The position numbers and the translations under genes are program-made. Shown here one piece after another: positions 8,199-17,319 of a DNA stretch of 37,568 bases. Location: NCBI GenBank assembly GCA_021773135.1, contig JAJFKP010000060.1, positions 1 to 37,568 on the forward strand. Reading direction: 5' to 3'. The notes below the pieces were generated by a model, which did no database searches, was not told where the DNA came from, and worked only from the letters and a program-made list of their open reading frames with translations. Within the stretch, counting starts at the first letter, position 1; each line of letters opens with the position of its first letter. The stretch comes from Woeseiaceae bacterium (lineage in GTDB: Bacteria; Pseudomonadota; Gammaproteobacteria; Steroidobacterales; Woeseiaceae).

Positions 8199-9509
8199 TC
8201 AGGACACCTTGTTCAGGCAGGCAAAGTAGAAGCCGTCCAGCCCGTGCTTACCGGGCAAGACCTGAAATCCCGGTGCCTTTTCGGTCATTAGATCGCGGAT
8301 GTTGTAATCATGCAACACTCGGTTCTCCCCGGCATCCTCGTGGGCCGCAATAAACGGCCCCACTACGCCATCGTTTTCGGCAGTCAGTACTGAGCAGGTA
8401 ACGTACAGAAGACGGCCGCCGGGCTTGAGCAGGGGCCACAGGCTCTCCAGAATTCCCCGCTGCAGTTCAGCGAGCGCGCCAATATCTGTCTCGCGCCGCA
8501 ATAATTTGATATCCGGATGGCGACGGATGACACCCGTTGCGGAACAGGGTGCATCGACCAGAATCCGGTCAAACTGCGCACCATCCCACCACTCACCTGC
8601 ATTGGATGCGTCGGCGGCCAACAAGGTTGCATCGAATTTTAGGCGGGCCAGTGTTTCACGCACCAGGCCGAGTCGCTCGGCGTCAGCATCGATAGCGGTG
8701 AGATCCGCAGACCCGGCCAATAATTCCAGCAGATGCCCTGTCTTGCCGCCCGGCGCGGCGCAGGCGTCAAGCACCCGCTGCCCCCCATCGCTCAGCAACC
8801 AGGGCGCCGCCAGCTGCGCCGCGGCATCCTGAACTGAAACCTGTCCATCCGGAAATCCTGGCAACGCATCAACCGGCTGCGGGCTCTCGAGCCGTAACGC
8901 CTGAGGAAGCCCTTTCATGGTTGACCCTGCGACTGCGTGACGCGCCTGGTACGCCGCCGCCGTTGCGTGTTCGGCGTTCACGCGCAACCACATCGGCGCA
9001 CGCTCGTTATTCGCTGTAAGAACTTGTTGCCAGTGGTCCGGCCAGTCCTGACGAATTCGATCAATCAGCCACTGCGGGTGATTAAATGTTACTTCTTCAG
9101 ACTGCGGCAGTTCCCGCGATGTTTTGCTGCGCAAGAAATTTCGCAGTATGCCGTTGACCAATCCCGCCAGTTTAGGGCGGCGCAATACGCGAGCCGCCTC
9201 AACGGTCGCCGATACCGCAGCATGATCCGGCACGCGCGTGTCGCTCAGCTGGAAAATGCCAATCGTCAGCAACGACTCGATGACACGATCGCGTTTCTTT
9301 AGCGGCTTTTCCAGTCGTGCATTGAGCTCAGCACGCAACTGCCAATGATGCCTGATGCAGCCGTAGCAAAGCATGCGCAGCATAGGGCGATCTGCGAGGC
9401 TGACCTGCGGCTCGCTTTGGGCCAGCGCCCGGTCAAGCGAACGCCCGTCACTGATAACCGCGTCGATGACCGTCGCCGCTTCGGCTCTGAGTCGGGCTCC
9501 CGATTGCAT
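8199..9509 (-). CDS. rsmB: 16S rRNA (cytosine-967 C5)-methyltransferase
   Basis: RsmB methylates C967 of 16S rRNA using S-adenosylmethionine. The 436-residue protein (E. coli RsmB 429) has an N-terminal NusB-like helical domain (about residues 1-140, RAEAATVIDAVISDGRSL through LAGLVNGILRNFLR), then the methyltransferase domain with the SAM motif LDACAAPGGKTGHLL (247-261). The two catalytic cysteines are in DAPCSATGV (Cys322) and VTCSVL (Cys372). It lies 15 bases downstream of fmt in the classic def-fmt-rsmB order. The ATG at 9509 has a weak ribosome site; coupling to fmt probably helps. Function is well supported by motifs and context. Confidence 0.96.
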   Translation of the reverse strand: MQSGARLRAEAATVIDAVISDGRSLDRALAQSEPQVSLADRPMLRMLCYGCIRHHWQLRAELNARLEKPLKKRDRVIESLLTIGIFQLSDTRVPDHAAVSATVEAARVLRRPKLAGLVNGILRNFLRSKTSRELPQSEEVTFNHPQWLIDRIRQDWPDHWQQVLTANNERAPMWLRVNAEHATAAAYQARHAVAGSTMKGLPQALRLESPQPVDALPGFPDGQVSVQDAAAQLAAPWLLSDGGQRVLDACAAPGGKTGHLLELLAGSADLTAIDADAERLGLVRETLARLKFDATLLAADASNAGEWWDGAQFDRILVDAPCSATGVIRRHPDIKLLRRETDIGALAELQRGILESLWPLLKPGGRLLYVTCSVLTAENDGVVGPFIAAHEDAGENRVLHDYNIRDLMTEKAPGFQVLPGKHGLDGFYFACLNKVS

Positions 9510-9524
9510 AATCGATACGTCGGC

Positions 9525-10457
9525 TCAGGCGAACCGAACACCAGCAAGGCGACTTTGGGCAGCATACTCGCGACCGCTCACTCGTTTTCGACCCGGTCGC
9601 TGCACCTCAGTGAGGCGAATACCGCCGCGTCCGCAAGCAACATCGATTCCGGCCTTGCTGGTATGGATGACCTGGCCGCACTGGCCGTCAAGGTCCGGTA
9701 GCAATTCGCCCCGCCAGCATTTGATCGATTCGCCGTTTGACTCGAAGAAAGCACCCGGAACCGGGTTATAGGCCCTGATTTGTCGCAGAATTTCCGTTGC
9801 GTCGGCGCCCCAGTCAATGGCGGCATCGGCTTTGCTGATTTTTGCCGCGTACGTTGCGTCCGCCTCAATCTGTGGCAGGGCTTCCAGTTCTCCCTCAAGA
9901 AGCGCCTCCATATTGCGTACCAACAGCTCGCCACCTAAAGTTGCCAATCGATCGTGAAGTTCGCCCGCTGTTTCGTCGTTGCCAATTGGTAGCGCACCTC
10001 GCGCATACACCGGACCCGTGTCCAGGCCAGCTTCCATCTGCATCAGGCAAACACCGGTCTCTTTGTCACCGTTTAGAATTGCCTGCTGAACCGGCGCGGC
10101 GCCGCGCCAGCGTGGCAGCAGCGATGCGTGCACGTTGACGCAACCACGTTGCGGTATATCCAGTAAAGCCTGCGGCAGGATGAGTCCATAGGCCGCAACC
10201 ACCATCAGCGCAGGTTTCAGTGCAACAATGTCGGCGACAACGTTTGCATCCCGCAGAGTTTCGGGTTGCCAGACGTCGATATCGACAGACTGTGCGTACA
10301 ACTTGACCGGGCTCGCAGTTAGCCGCTTGCCTCGACCAGCGCGCCTGTCCGGCTGCGTTAACACCGCTGCGGGTGCGTAACCGCTTTCCACAAGCGCCTG
10401 CAACGACACCTGCGCGAAGTCGGGTGTCCCAGCGAACAGAATTGTTGCCGCGCTCAT
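9525..10457 (-). CDS. fmt: Methionyl-tRNA formyltransferase
   Basis: Fmt formylates the initiator Met-tRNA from 10-formyl-tetrahydrofolate in the cytoplasm. The 310-residue protein (E. coli 315) has the N-terminal FAGTPDFA segment, the catalytic triad region N108-x-H110 (NVHASLLPRWRGAAP) and D146 (GLDTGPVY), plus the C-terminal OB-like domain with the usual YNPVPGAFF and IKCWRGELL segments. It follows def after a 34-base gap and precedes rsmB by 15 bases, the standard cluster linking formylation and deformylation. The C-terminus is a little shorter than in E. coli but no domain is missing. Confidence 0.97.
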   Translation of the reverse strand: MSAATILFAGTPDFAQVSLQALVESGYAPAAVLTQPDRRAGRGKRLTASPVKLYAQSVDIDVWQPETLRDANVVADIVALKPALMVVAAYGLILPQALLDIPQRGCVNVHASLLPRWRGAAPVQQAILNGDKETGVCLMQMEAGLDTGPVYARGALPIGNDETAGELHDRLATLGGELLVRNMEALLEGELEALPQIEADATYAAKISKADAAIDWGADATEILRQIRAYNPVPGAFFESNGESIKCWRGELLPDLDGQCGQVIHTSKAGIDVACGRGGIRLTEVQRPGRKRVSGREYAAQSRLAGVRFA

Positions 10458-10491
10458 CGTTGTCCAGTCAGTTCAGGAGGTTAGTGCTTGG

Positions 10492-11016
10492 TCAGACAGC
10501 GGCAACCCGGTCTTCCACTCGGTGCTTGCGATCTTTCAATAAACGCTTGCGGATACGCTGGCGTTTCGCTTCGGACAGGTAATCGACAAACAGCTTGCCA
10601 TCCAGATGGTCAATCTCATGTTGAATACATACCGCGAGCAATCCGTCGAAGGACGCCTCAACTTCTTCGCCGTCCCGGTTCTGGAAGCGAACCCGAACCT
10701 GCTCCGCCCTTTCCACCGACTCGTAATAGCCGGGCACGGAAAGACAGCCCTCTTCTGACACCTCGACACCGTCGCGTTCAAGGATGACCGGATTGATCAG
10801 CACCCAGGGCTCGTTTTTTTCACTCGACACGTCGGCAACGAGGAATCGCCGGTGTACGTCGACCTGTGTCGCTGCCAGTCCGATGCCCGGTGCCGCATAC
10901 ATGGTTTCGAACATGTCGTCGATCAGCGTACCTAGTGCAGCATCAACTTTCTCCACCGGAACAGCTTTTTTGCGCAGCCGCGGGTCTGGGAATTCAAGTA
11001 TTTTAAGTTTTGCCAT
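10492..11016 (-). CDS. def: Peptide deformylase
   Basis: Def removes the N-formyl group from nascent proteins, reversing the mark added through Fmt encoded next door. The 174-residue protein has all three family motifs: GIGLAATQ (44-51), EGCLSVPG (89-96, metal ligand Cys91) and HEIDHLDG (133-140, His133 and His137 with catalytic Glu134). The ATG at 11016 gives the conserved start [15 protein letters not shown]; an in-frame ATG at 11094 would add 26 unconserved residues. It is the first gene of the minus-strand operon and is divergent from the LysM lipoprotein gene; the AT-rich 222-base gap between them must hold both promoters. Confidence 0.97.
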   Translation of the reverse strand: MAKLKILEFPDPRLRKKAVPVEKVDAALGTLIDDMFETMYAAPGIGLAATQVDVHRRFLVADVSSEKNEPWVLINPVILERDGVEVSEEGCLSVPGYYESVERAEQVRVRFQNRDGEEVEASFDGLLAVCIQHEIDHLDGKLFVDYLSEAKRQRIRKRLLKDRKHRVEDRVAAV

Positions 11017-11238
11017 GGGCTCGGTCTTAATTTCGTGTGGTTTCCTACAAAATGCGTCTAAATTTTTGACTTTATTGAATAAGATAGCGGACAATGCCGC
11101 CTACATCCCGGCTGTCAGACCCTGTTTTGGCTCGGAATTGTGACGTAATTGGCGGACCTGACGGCGCCGACACGACATATTATAGCAACGCCTGCCTCCG
11201 GGCAGACACCGACTACTATGATGGAGCACCCGTCGACT

Positions 11239-12465
11239 ATGTCTCCTGACACTAAAAGCGTGAAAACCGGTCTCAGACTGACCGTCATTGCACTTGCCGT
11301 AAGCATGGCTGGCTGCAGCACTATGAGCAATCTGAACCCGTTTGGTGGAGACGACAACGAGGCGCCGCCCCCGGTTGCCAGTTCATCGTCAACCGCCCCG
11401 AGCCGCTCCACTTCTTTTGATCCGGGCGCGAGCAACGCGTCTGTTCGAGCGATGCAGAATGAACCCGTTTTGCAGCAGCTCAGCGAACCAATTCCGCTGG
11501 CATCGGGCGCGCCCGATGAATACGTGGTCCAGGTAGGTGACACCCTCTGGGATATTGCGAGCACTTTTCTGCGCGATCCCTGGTACTGGCCGGAAGTCTG
11601 GTACGTCAACCCGCAGGTGCAGAACCCGCACCTGATCTATCCAGGCGACGTGCTCGCTCTGGTCACAATAGATGGCCAGACGCGAATCACGAACGTGCGT
11701 GGTTCTACTTATCGGCTCTCGCCGCAGGCAAGAATTTCGCCGCTGAGTGAGTCGATTTCCAGCATCCCGTACGAGGAAATTTCTGCCTTCCTGTCCAGGG
11801 GTCTTGTTCTTGAAAAAGACCAGGCCGAGCGGCTGCCGTACATTCTTGCGACACGCGGCGATCATATGATCGCGAGTGCCGGCAATGAAGTTTACATCCG
11901 CGGTGGCCAGCCGGCACAGAACGGCACCCGTTACAGCGTCGTGCATGTCGCTGACGAGCTGGTTGACCCGGACGATGGCGATGTCATCGGCTTCCAGGGT
12001 ATTTACGTTGGTGAAGGCGCCCTGTCTCGCGGCGGCGACCCGGCAACAGTTGCACTGACGGACACTAATCGCGAAGCGCTCAGCGGCGATCGACTGATTC
12101 CCGAGTCCGTGGACATTCCGCTTAACTTCTTTCCTAAAGCACCGGACATCGATGTGGAAGGCCGCATCATTTCCGTCATCGATGGCGTCTCGCTGATTGG
12201 TCAGTACCAGGTTGTGGTGATGAACCGCGGCGCGCGCAACGGCCTGGCGCCGGGCGACGTTCTGACCGTCTACCAGGCCGGCGAGGTAGTAACCGATCGC
12301 TTCAGCGGCAACTCATTTGTCCGCGGTGGCGAAAAGGTCACGCTACCGGACGAAGCGGCCGGCACGATCATGGTCTTCAAGGTTTATGATCGCATCGGCT
12401 ACGGTCTGGTGATGGAAGCAACCAGCGATATTCACGTTCTGGATGCTGTGCGTAATCCCCTGTAA
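11239..12465 (+). CDS. LysM peptidoglycan-binding lipoprotein
   Basis: A 408-residue exported protein. The N-terminus (TGLRLTVIALAVSMAGCSTM) is a lipoprotein signal with the modified cysteine in MAGC. A low-complexity Ser/Pro/Ala linker follows, then one LysM domain at about residues 93-142 (YVVQVGDTLWDIASTFL, PEVWYVNPQV, LIYPGDVLAL). The remaining 260 residues form a conserved region rich in YIRGG, GARNGLAPGDVLTVY and VFKVYDRIGYGLVMEA segments. Homologues lie next to dprA and def in many gammaproteobacteria (COG1652). It probably binds peptidoglycan from the envelope side; the catalytic role, if any, is unknown. I chose the ATG at 11239 because it gives a compact lipoprotein signal; upstream in-frame starts at 11149 and 11218 are possible. 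A strong terminator follows. Confidence 0.88.
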   Translation: MSPDTKSVKTGLRLTVIALAVSMAGCSTMSNLNPFGGDDNEAPPPVASSSSTAPSRSTSFDPGASNASVRAMQNEPVLQQLSEPIPLASGAPDEYVVQVGDTLWDIASTFLRDPWYWPEVWYVNPQVQNPHLIYPGDVLALVTIDGQTRITNVRGSTYRLSPQARISPLSESISSIPYEEISAFLSRGLVLEKDQAERLPYILATRGDHMIASAGNEVYIRGGQPAQNGTRYSVVHVADELVDPDDGDVIGFQGIYVGEGALSRGGDPATVALTDTNREALSGDRLIPESVDIPLNFFPKAPDIDVEGRIISVIDGVSLIGQYQVVVMNRGARNGLAPGDVLTVYQAGEVVTDRFSGNSFVRGGEKVTLPDEAAGTIMVFKVYDRIGYGLVMEATSDIHVLDAVRNPL

Positions 12466-12492
12466 TTAGGAACCTCACGAGTTACATCAAAG

Positions 12493-12518
12493 GCCCGCAC
12501 CCGGTGCGGGCTTTTTTT
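12493..12518 (+). terminator. Rho-independent terminator after the LysM gene
   Basis: An 8-bp perfect stem (GCCCGCAC / GTGCGGGC) with a 3-base loop is followed by seven T residues. It lies 27 bases after the LysM stop codon and separates that gene from dprA. Confidence 0.92.
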
Positions 12519-12634
12519 GTGGTTATTGCGAAACGACTGACTCGTGTTCGCGGCGTGATGTCACACCTATAACTGTATGACGCCAGCAAATTAGTCTTAC
12601 CGAAGCCGGACGCTCCGGATTACAATTCCAGTTC

Positions 12635-13594
12635 TTGCAAACGGCCAGGGTTGATTTGGGAACGGATGTGACAGTCAGTGACGAAGAACTCGAATGGGCC
12701 GATAAACCCGATCACCATATTTTAGAATCTACGTCCGGCGACTATCCTGAGCTCCTAGCGCAAATTCCCAACGCTCCGCAACGACTATTTGTCATTGGCA
12801 GCCTCGATGTGTTGCACCTGCCGTCGCTGGCTATTGTCGGCAGCAGGAACCCTACGCGTGGCGGTCGGGATAACGCTTACGAGTTTGCCCGACACCTGGG
12901 ACACGCAGGCTTCAGCATTGTCAGTGGGCTCGCGCAGGGCATTGATGCGGCCGCGCATCAGGGCGCATTGGCAGCAGGCGCACCGACCGTCGCTTTTCTC
13001 GGCCACGGGATTGACCAGGTGTATCCCGCAAGCAATCGTCAACTCGCACAGCTTATTGCTGCAAGCGGCGCACTTTGTAGCGAGTTTCCATTCGGTACAC
13101 AGCCGCGCAGAGAGCATTTTCCACAACGTAATCGCCTGATCAGCGGACTCAGTTTGGGAATATTGGTCGTAGAAGCGGCAAGACGCAGCGGATCTCTAAT
13201 CAGCGCTCGCCTGGCTGGTGAACAGGGGCGGGAGATTTTTGCCATTCCCGGCTCAATACATAATCCGATGTCGCGTGGCTGTCATCAATTGATCCGGCAA
13301 GGTGCCAAACTGGTTGAAGATGCTGCTGACATAGTGTCGGAACTTGGACCGCTTGTTAACCATATGTTGCAAACTACTGATGTGAAAGAGAGTCCACAGC
13401 TGACCCAATTTAACAAAGATGGGGACTACCGGATCCTGCTCGATGCACTCGGTTACGATCCGGCGACGACGGATGAATTGGTCAAAACATCGGGTTTGAC
13501 GATCGACCAGGTTTCCTCCATGCTTCTTATTCTGGAGCTTGAGGGGGAAATCGAGGCGCAAAACGGCGGCCGATACTCAAGACTGCAAACATAA
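12635..13594 (+). CDS. dprA: DNA-processing protein DprA, short form
   Basis: DprA (Smf) loads RecA onto incoming single-stranded DNA in natural transformation. The Rossmann-like core is intact: SLAIVGSRNPTRGG, SGLAQGIDAAAHQGAL, LGHGIDQVYPASNRQL, EFPFGTQPRREHFPQRNRLISGLS and VVEAARRSGSLISARLA, followed by GREIFAIPGSIHNPMSRGCHQLIRQGA. A C-terminal winged-helix (DML1-like) domain is present at about residues 255-319. The protein is 319 residues, shorter than the usual 360-380: the N-terminal SAM-like helical domain is missing. The frame has no ATG upstream and meets a TAG at 12593, so translation must start at a TTG (12635), a GTG (about 12668) or another rare codon. Either the domain was lost or a frameshift lies just upstream. 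It is followed by smg after 33 bases. Confidence 0.88.
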   Translation: MQTARVDLGTDVTVSDEELEWADKPDHHILESTSGDYPELLAQIPNAPQRLFVIGSLDVLHLPSLAIVGSRNPTRGGRDNAYEFARHLGHAGFSIVSGLAQGIDAAAHQGALAAGAPTVAFLGHGIDQVYPASNRQLAQLIAASGALCSEFPFGTQPRREHFPQRNRLISGLSLGILVVEAARRSGSLISARLAGEQGREIFAIPGSIHNPMSRGCHQLIRQGAKLVEDAADIVSELGPLVNHMLQTTDVKESPQLTQFNKDGDYRILLDALGYDPATTDELVKTSGLTIDQVSSMLLILELEGEIEAQNGGRYSRLQT

Positions 13595-13627
13595 CTGGAT
13601 CAAGCGCCCTAAGGAGAAGCTCCAGGC

Positions 13628-14104
13628 ATGAAAGAGAATGTACTCGACGTACTGATGTACCTGTTCGAAACATACATCGACGCTGAGGAAGAGCCAGAAG
13701 CAGACCAAAATGAACTCCGCGACGAACTGTCTCGCGCCGGATTTGGTGACTCTGAGATTGACCGTGCGCTCGATTGGCTGGATGGTTTAACCGAGAACCA
13801 CGAGGCTCTGTACACCAATCCGCAAACTGCGCACGGCACGCGCATTTATAATGAAATTGAGACCGAGCGCCTCGACGTAGGCTGCCGCGGTTTCATCTCC
13901 TACCTCGAGCAGATCGGAATCCTGTCACCGACCCAGCGCGAACTCCTCGTTGATCGACTCCTCGCACTGGAAACTCCGGACATCGATGTCGAGCAGATAA
14001 AGTGGGTCGTACTAATGGTTTTGTTCAGTCAGCCCGGCCAGGAACTGGCCTATGCTCGCATGGAAGACCTGGTGTTTGACGAGGGCGAAACAACGCTGCA
14101 TTGA
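13628..14104 (+). CDS. smg: Smg/DUF494 family protein
   Basis: A 158-residue acidic, largely helical cytoplasmic protein, matching the Smg (DUF494) family in length and in segments such as ENVLDVLMYLFETY near the start and VLMVLFSQPGQELAYARMEDLV near the end. Smg is found between dprA and topA in many beta- and gammaproteobacteria; its role is not established. The ATG is preceded by AAGGAGAAG at an acceptable distance. It probably shares a transcript with dprA, 33 bases upstream. There is no recognisable catalytic or DNA-binding motif. Confidence 0.93.
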   Translation: MKENVLDVLMYLFETYIDAEEEPEADQNELRDELSRAGFGDSEIDRALDWLDGLTENHEALYTNPQTAHGTRIYNEIETERLDVGCRGFISYLEQIGILSPTQRELLVDRLLALETPDIDVEQIKWVVLMVLFSQPGQELAYARMEDLVFDEGETTLH

Positions 14105-14183
14105 TCGCCCGTTATTCAGCCTGATCCGCATCCGTAACACCTCATTTCAGTGACCCAATGCACGGCGTGTAATCACGCAGTTC

Positions 14184-14210
14184 TTGACAGGCCGCTCGTA
14201 AAGCTGTAAT
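14184..14210 (+). promoter_or_regulatory. Candidate sigma-70 promoter for topA
   Basis: A perfect -35 hexamer TTGACA (14184-14189) is followed after 15 bases by TGTAAT (14205-14210, five of six matches to TATAAT); a 17-base spacing would give the poorer TAATTC. It sits 67 bases upstream of the topA ATG. The suboptimal spacing would be expected to make promoter strength depend on supercoiling, which fits autoregulation of topoisomerase I, but this is inference. Confidence 0.4.
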
Positions 14211-14212
14211 TC

Positions 14213-14237
14213 AACCGCGGCGAAGCATCGCGGTTTT
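14213..14237 (+). other. Hairpin in the smg-topA gap (leader structure or weak terminator)
   Basis: A perfect 7-bp inverted repeat AACCGCG / CGCGGTT encloses a 9-base loop and is followed by a short T-rich run (TTATCTTCT). It lies just downstream of the candidate promoter and 40 bases before topA. It may be a weak terminator for the dprA-smg transcript or an attenuating leader hairpin of topA; the sequence does not decide. Confidence 0.4.
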
Positions 14238-14276
14238 ATCTTCTCCAGCGTCTTATATAAGGAACGGTCTCCCGGA

Positions 14277-16751
14277 ATGTCCAAGAATCTTGTCATCGTC
14301 GAATCACCTGCTAAGGCTACGACCATTAGCAAATACCTCGGCAAAGATTTTGACGTCCTCGCCTCCTATGGCCATGTTCGCGACCTTGTCCCCAAGGAGG
14401 GCGCGGTGGATCCCGAGCAGGGTTTCGCCATGAAGTACCAGATCATTGAGCGCAATGAGAAGCATGTTAAGGCGATTATCAAGGCGCTCAAGAAAGCCGA
14501 TGCCCTATATCTTGCGACTGACCCTGATCGGGAGGGCGAAGCAATTTCATGGCACCTGATCGAACTTCTGAAGGAGCGCAAGGCGCTCGGCGCGCGGGCC
14601 GTTCACCGCGTTGTGTTTCATGAAATCACCAAGGCTGCGGTCAACGATGCGATAGCAAACCCGCGCGAGGTTTCCACTGAACTGGTCAGCGCCCAGCAGG
14701 CGCGCAGAGCGCTTGACTATCTCGTTGGCTTTAATCTGTCTCCGCTGCTGTGGAAAAAGGTGCAGCGAGGTTTGTCAGCAGGACGCGTTCAAAGCCCGGC
14801 GTTACGGATGATCGTAGAGCGCGAACTGGAGATCGAGGCCTTCAAGGCCCGGGAATACTGGTCGATCGAAGCCGACGTCAGCAAGGATAAACAGCCGTTC
14901 TTTTCGCGACTTGTGCGCTACAAAGGCGAGAAAGTCGAGCAGTTCAGTTTCGAGAATGAAGACGCCGCTCGTGAGGTTGAAAAAACCATCACTGATGCGG
15001 CTGGTGGAAAACTGACGACCGTCAAAGTCGACAAGAAACAACGTCGACGCAATCCGGCTGCGCCATTCACTACGTCCACCTTGCAGCAGGAGGCCTCGCG
15101 CAAGCTTGGCTTCAATACGCAGTGGACCATGCGGGTTGCGCAGAAGCTTTATGAGGGCATCGAGTTGCCTGACGTCGGTAACGTCGGCCTGATCACCTAT
15201 ATGCGTACCGATTCCGTGACCCTGGCGAGCGTCGCTGTCGACGAGATTCGCGAGACAATCAAGGAACGCTACGGGGCTGACAATGTTCCCGACGAACCGC
15301 GCACCTTCAAAACGCGGTCGAAAAATGCGCAGGAAGCACATGAAGCCATCAGGCCTACATCGGTCGCTTACACACCAGAGTCGTTGAAAGGCAAGCTCGA
15401 CGAAGAACAGCTTAAGCTCTATACGCTGATCTGGCGGCGCACCATGGCCTGCCAGATGGTGCCTGCTGTTTTCGATACCGTTGCACTGGAATTCTCACCC
15501 GGCGCTGCGGACACCGCGTCTGCCAGTGATCAGCATCGTTTCCGCGCCAACGGCTCCGTTCTCGTGGAGCCCGGCTTCATGGCTGTTTATCACGAAGGTA
15601 AAGACGATGCCAAAGATGACGATGGCGATCGTTTGCTGCCCGAGGTAGCAGAAGGGGACGTCATCAATCTCGATGTCCTGCGCCCTGAACAGCATTTCAC
15701 GGAACCACCGCCGCGTTTCACCGAAGCAAGCCTGGTGAAGACACTGGAAGAGTACGGCATCGGCAGACCGTCTACCTACGCCAATATCATCGCTACGCTG
15801 AAGAACCGCGAGTATGTCGAGATGGATGCCAAGCGCTTCCTGCCGACCGACATCGGCCGAATCGTCATTGGTTTCCTGACCGAGCATTTCACCCAGTACG
15901 TTGACTACGACTTCACGGCGCGACTTGAAGATGACCTTGACGCCATTTCCCTTGGCGAGAAGGATCTTGTGCCATTGCTTGAGGGATTCTGGAAACCTTT
16001 CCACGAGCTCGTCGAGGACAAGGACCAGAGCGTCACCCGCGAACAGGTCGCGCAGGCCCGTGAACTGGGGACTGACCCGAAAAGCGGCAAGCCGGTGACC
16101 GTCCGTATGGGGCGGTACGGGCCTTTTGTGCAAATCGGCACCAAGGACGACGAGGAAAAGCCGAAGTTTGCAGGCCTGCGGCCAGGCCAGAAGATGAACG
16201 ACATCGATCTCGCCACCGCCATGGAGCTGTTCAAATTGCCGCGCAAACTGGGGCAAACGGCGGATGGCCTGGAAGTTTCGGCCAGCATTGGGCGATTTGG
16301 TCCCTACGTTCGTTACGGCGACAAGTATGTCTCCATACGTGATGAGGACCCTTACACAATTGAGTTGCCGCGGGCACTGGAACTGATTGAAGAAAAGAAA
16401 ATAGCGGACGCCAACCGCATCATTCAGGACTTTGAAGCCGAAGGCATCCAGGTGCTGAACGGGCGTTACGGACCGTATGTCACGAACAAGGAAAAGAATG
16501 CCCGTGTGCCGAAGGATCGGGAGCCGAAATCATTGACGCTCGAAGAATGCAAAGAGCTGCTTGCCAACGCACCGGTGCGCGACAAACGAGGCAAAAAGAA
16601 AGCGGCGAAAAAGAAAACGGAAAGCAAGACGGCTGCCAAGAAAAAGGTGACCAAGAAGAAGGCCAGGAAAAAAGCCAAAAAGAAAGCAAAGAAGAAAATG
16701 GCAAAAAAGAAGGCTGCCAAGAAGAAGCCTGCCGGCCCCGGCGAGTCCTGA
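14277..16751 (+). CDS. topA: DNA topoisomerase I with lysine-rich C-terminal tail
   Basis: A type IA topoisomerase (824 residues) that relaxes negative supercoils. The Toprim domain opens with NLVIVESPAKA and has DPDREGEA (82-89); SAGRVQSPALR (168-178) and the active-site Tyr308 (GLITYMRTDS) are intact. The C-terminal part does not have the Cys4 zinc ribbons of E. coli TopA. Instead it carries three short repeats of the MGRYGPFVQIG type (about residues 611, 671 and 729), followed by a tail of about 45 residues made almost wholly of Lys and Ala (about 771-815). Such basic tails are known from actinobacterial and some proteobacterial enzymes, where they bind DNA and aid processivity. tsaC starts 19 bases downstream in the same operon. 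Confidence 0.97.
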   Translation: MSKNLVIVESPAKATTISKYLGKDFDVLASYGHVRDLVPKEGAVDPEQGFAMKYQIIERNEKHVKAIIKALKKADALYLATDPDREGEAISWHLIELLKERKALGARAVHRVVFHEITKAAVNDAIANPREVSTELVSAQQARRALDYLVGFNLSPLLWKKVQRGLSAGRVQSPALRMIVERELEIEAFKAREYWSIEADVSKDKQPFFSRLVRYKGEKVEQFSFENEDAAREVEKTITDAAGGKLTTVKVDKKQRRRNPAAPFTTSTLQQEASRKLGFNTQWTMRVAQKLYEGIELPDVGNVGLITYMRTDSVTLASVAVDEIRETIKERYGADNVPDEPRTFKTRSKNAQEAHEAIRPTSVAYTPESLKGKLDEEQLKLYTLIWRRTMACQMVPAVFDTVALEFSPGAADTASASDQHRFRANGSVLVEPGFMAVYHEGKDDAKDDDGDRLLPEVAEGDVINLDVLRPEQHFTEPPPRFTEASLVKTLEEYGIGRPSTYANIIATLKNREYVEMDAKRFLPTDIGRIVIGFLTEHFTQYVDYDFTARLEDDLDAISLGEKDLVPLLEGFWKPFHELVEDKDQSVTREQVAQARELGTDPKSGKPVTVRMGRYGPFVQIGTKDDEEKPKFAGLRPGQKMNDIDLATAMELFKLPRKLGQTADGLEVSASIGRFGPYVRYGDKYVSIRDEDPYTIELPRALELIEEKKIADANRIIQDFEAEGIQVLNGRYGPYVTNKEKNARVPKDREPKSLTLEECKELLANAPVRDKRGKKKAAKKKTESKTAAKKKVTKKKARKKAKKKAKKKMAKKKAAKKKPAGPGES

Positions 16752-16770
16752 CGAGACCGGCCTTAAGGAT

Positions 16771-17319
16771 ATGGCCAGCGCGCAGAACATTCGGCACGCT
16801 TCCCGGGTCCTCCATGGTGGTGGTGTCATCGCTTACCCGACCGAGGGCGTTTACGGACTCGGCTGTTTGCCTGGCGACTATGCTGCGGTCAGCAGGATTC
16901 TCGAAATGAAATCCCGTAGTGAAGCGCAGGGGCTGATCCTGATCGGTGCCAACGCCGAGCAGCTATCGGTATGGGCAGAGCTGCCCGATTCATTACTGAC
17001 GTCATCCGAAGAGAATCCCGTAACCTGGATTGTGCCAGCGACCGATGCCGTGCCCGACTGGATTCGCGGCGATAACACGGGCGTCGCGGTACGAATAACC
17101 GCGCACCCGGTGGCAGGCGCTTTGTGTGCGGCGTCAGGTTCATGCCTGGTATCGACCAGCGCCAACCTGTCAGGGCTTGAGCCTGCGCGCAACATGTTCG
17201 TTCTGCGCAAGCAGTTTGGTGCTTTAGTAGACTACGTCGTGCCGGGCAGTTGCGGGCCCGCTGCCGGCGCATCGGAGATCAGGGATTCGAGAACTGGAAA
17301 CATTGTGAGATCCGCATGA
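16771..17319 (+). CDS. tsaC: L-threonylcarbamoyladenylate synthase (TsaC/Sua5/YrdC family)
   Basis: TsaC makes threonylcarbamoyl-AMP from threonine, bicarbonate and ATP, the first step of t6A37 synthesis in tRNAs that read ANN codons. The 182-residue protein is the short TsaC form without the Sua5 domain. Segments [16 protein letters not shown], the [14 protein letters not shown] strand, [17 protein letters not shown] and [10 protein letters not shown] follow the YrdC fold in order; the usual KxR signature is represented by KSRS. It lies 19 bases after topA, and its TGA overlaps the hemF ATG in ATGA, so it is translationally coupled to hemF. This topA/dprA-tsaC-hemF order is common in gammaproteobacteria. 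Confidence 0.94.
   Translation: MASAQNIRHASRVLHGGGVIAYPTEGVYGLGCLPGDYAAVSRILEMKSRSEAQGLILIGANAEQLSVWAELPDSLLTSSEENPVTWIVPATDAVPDWIRGDNTGVAVRITAHPVAGALCAASGSCLVSTSANLSGLEPARNMFVLRKQFGALVDYVVPGSCGPAAGASEIRDSRTGNIVRSA

Noticed and set aside
16466-16829. Phe/Leu-rich minus-strand frames opposite the topA tail
   Set aside because: They are the antisense of the Lys/Ala codon run; the apparent membrane helices are an artefact of AAG/AAA complementing to CTT/TTT.
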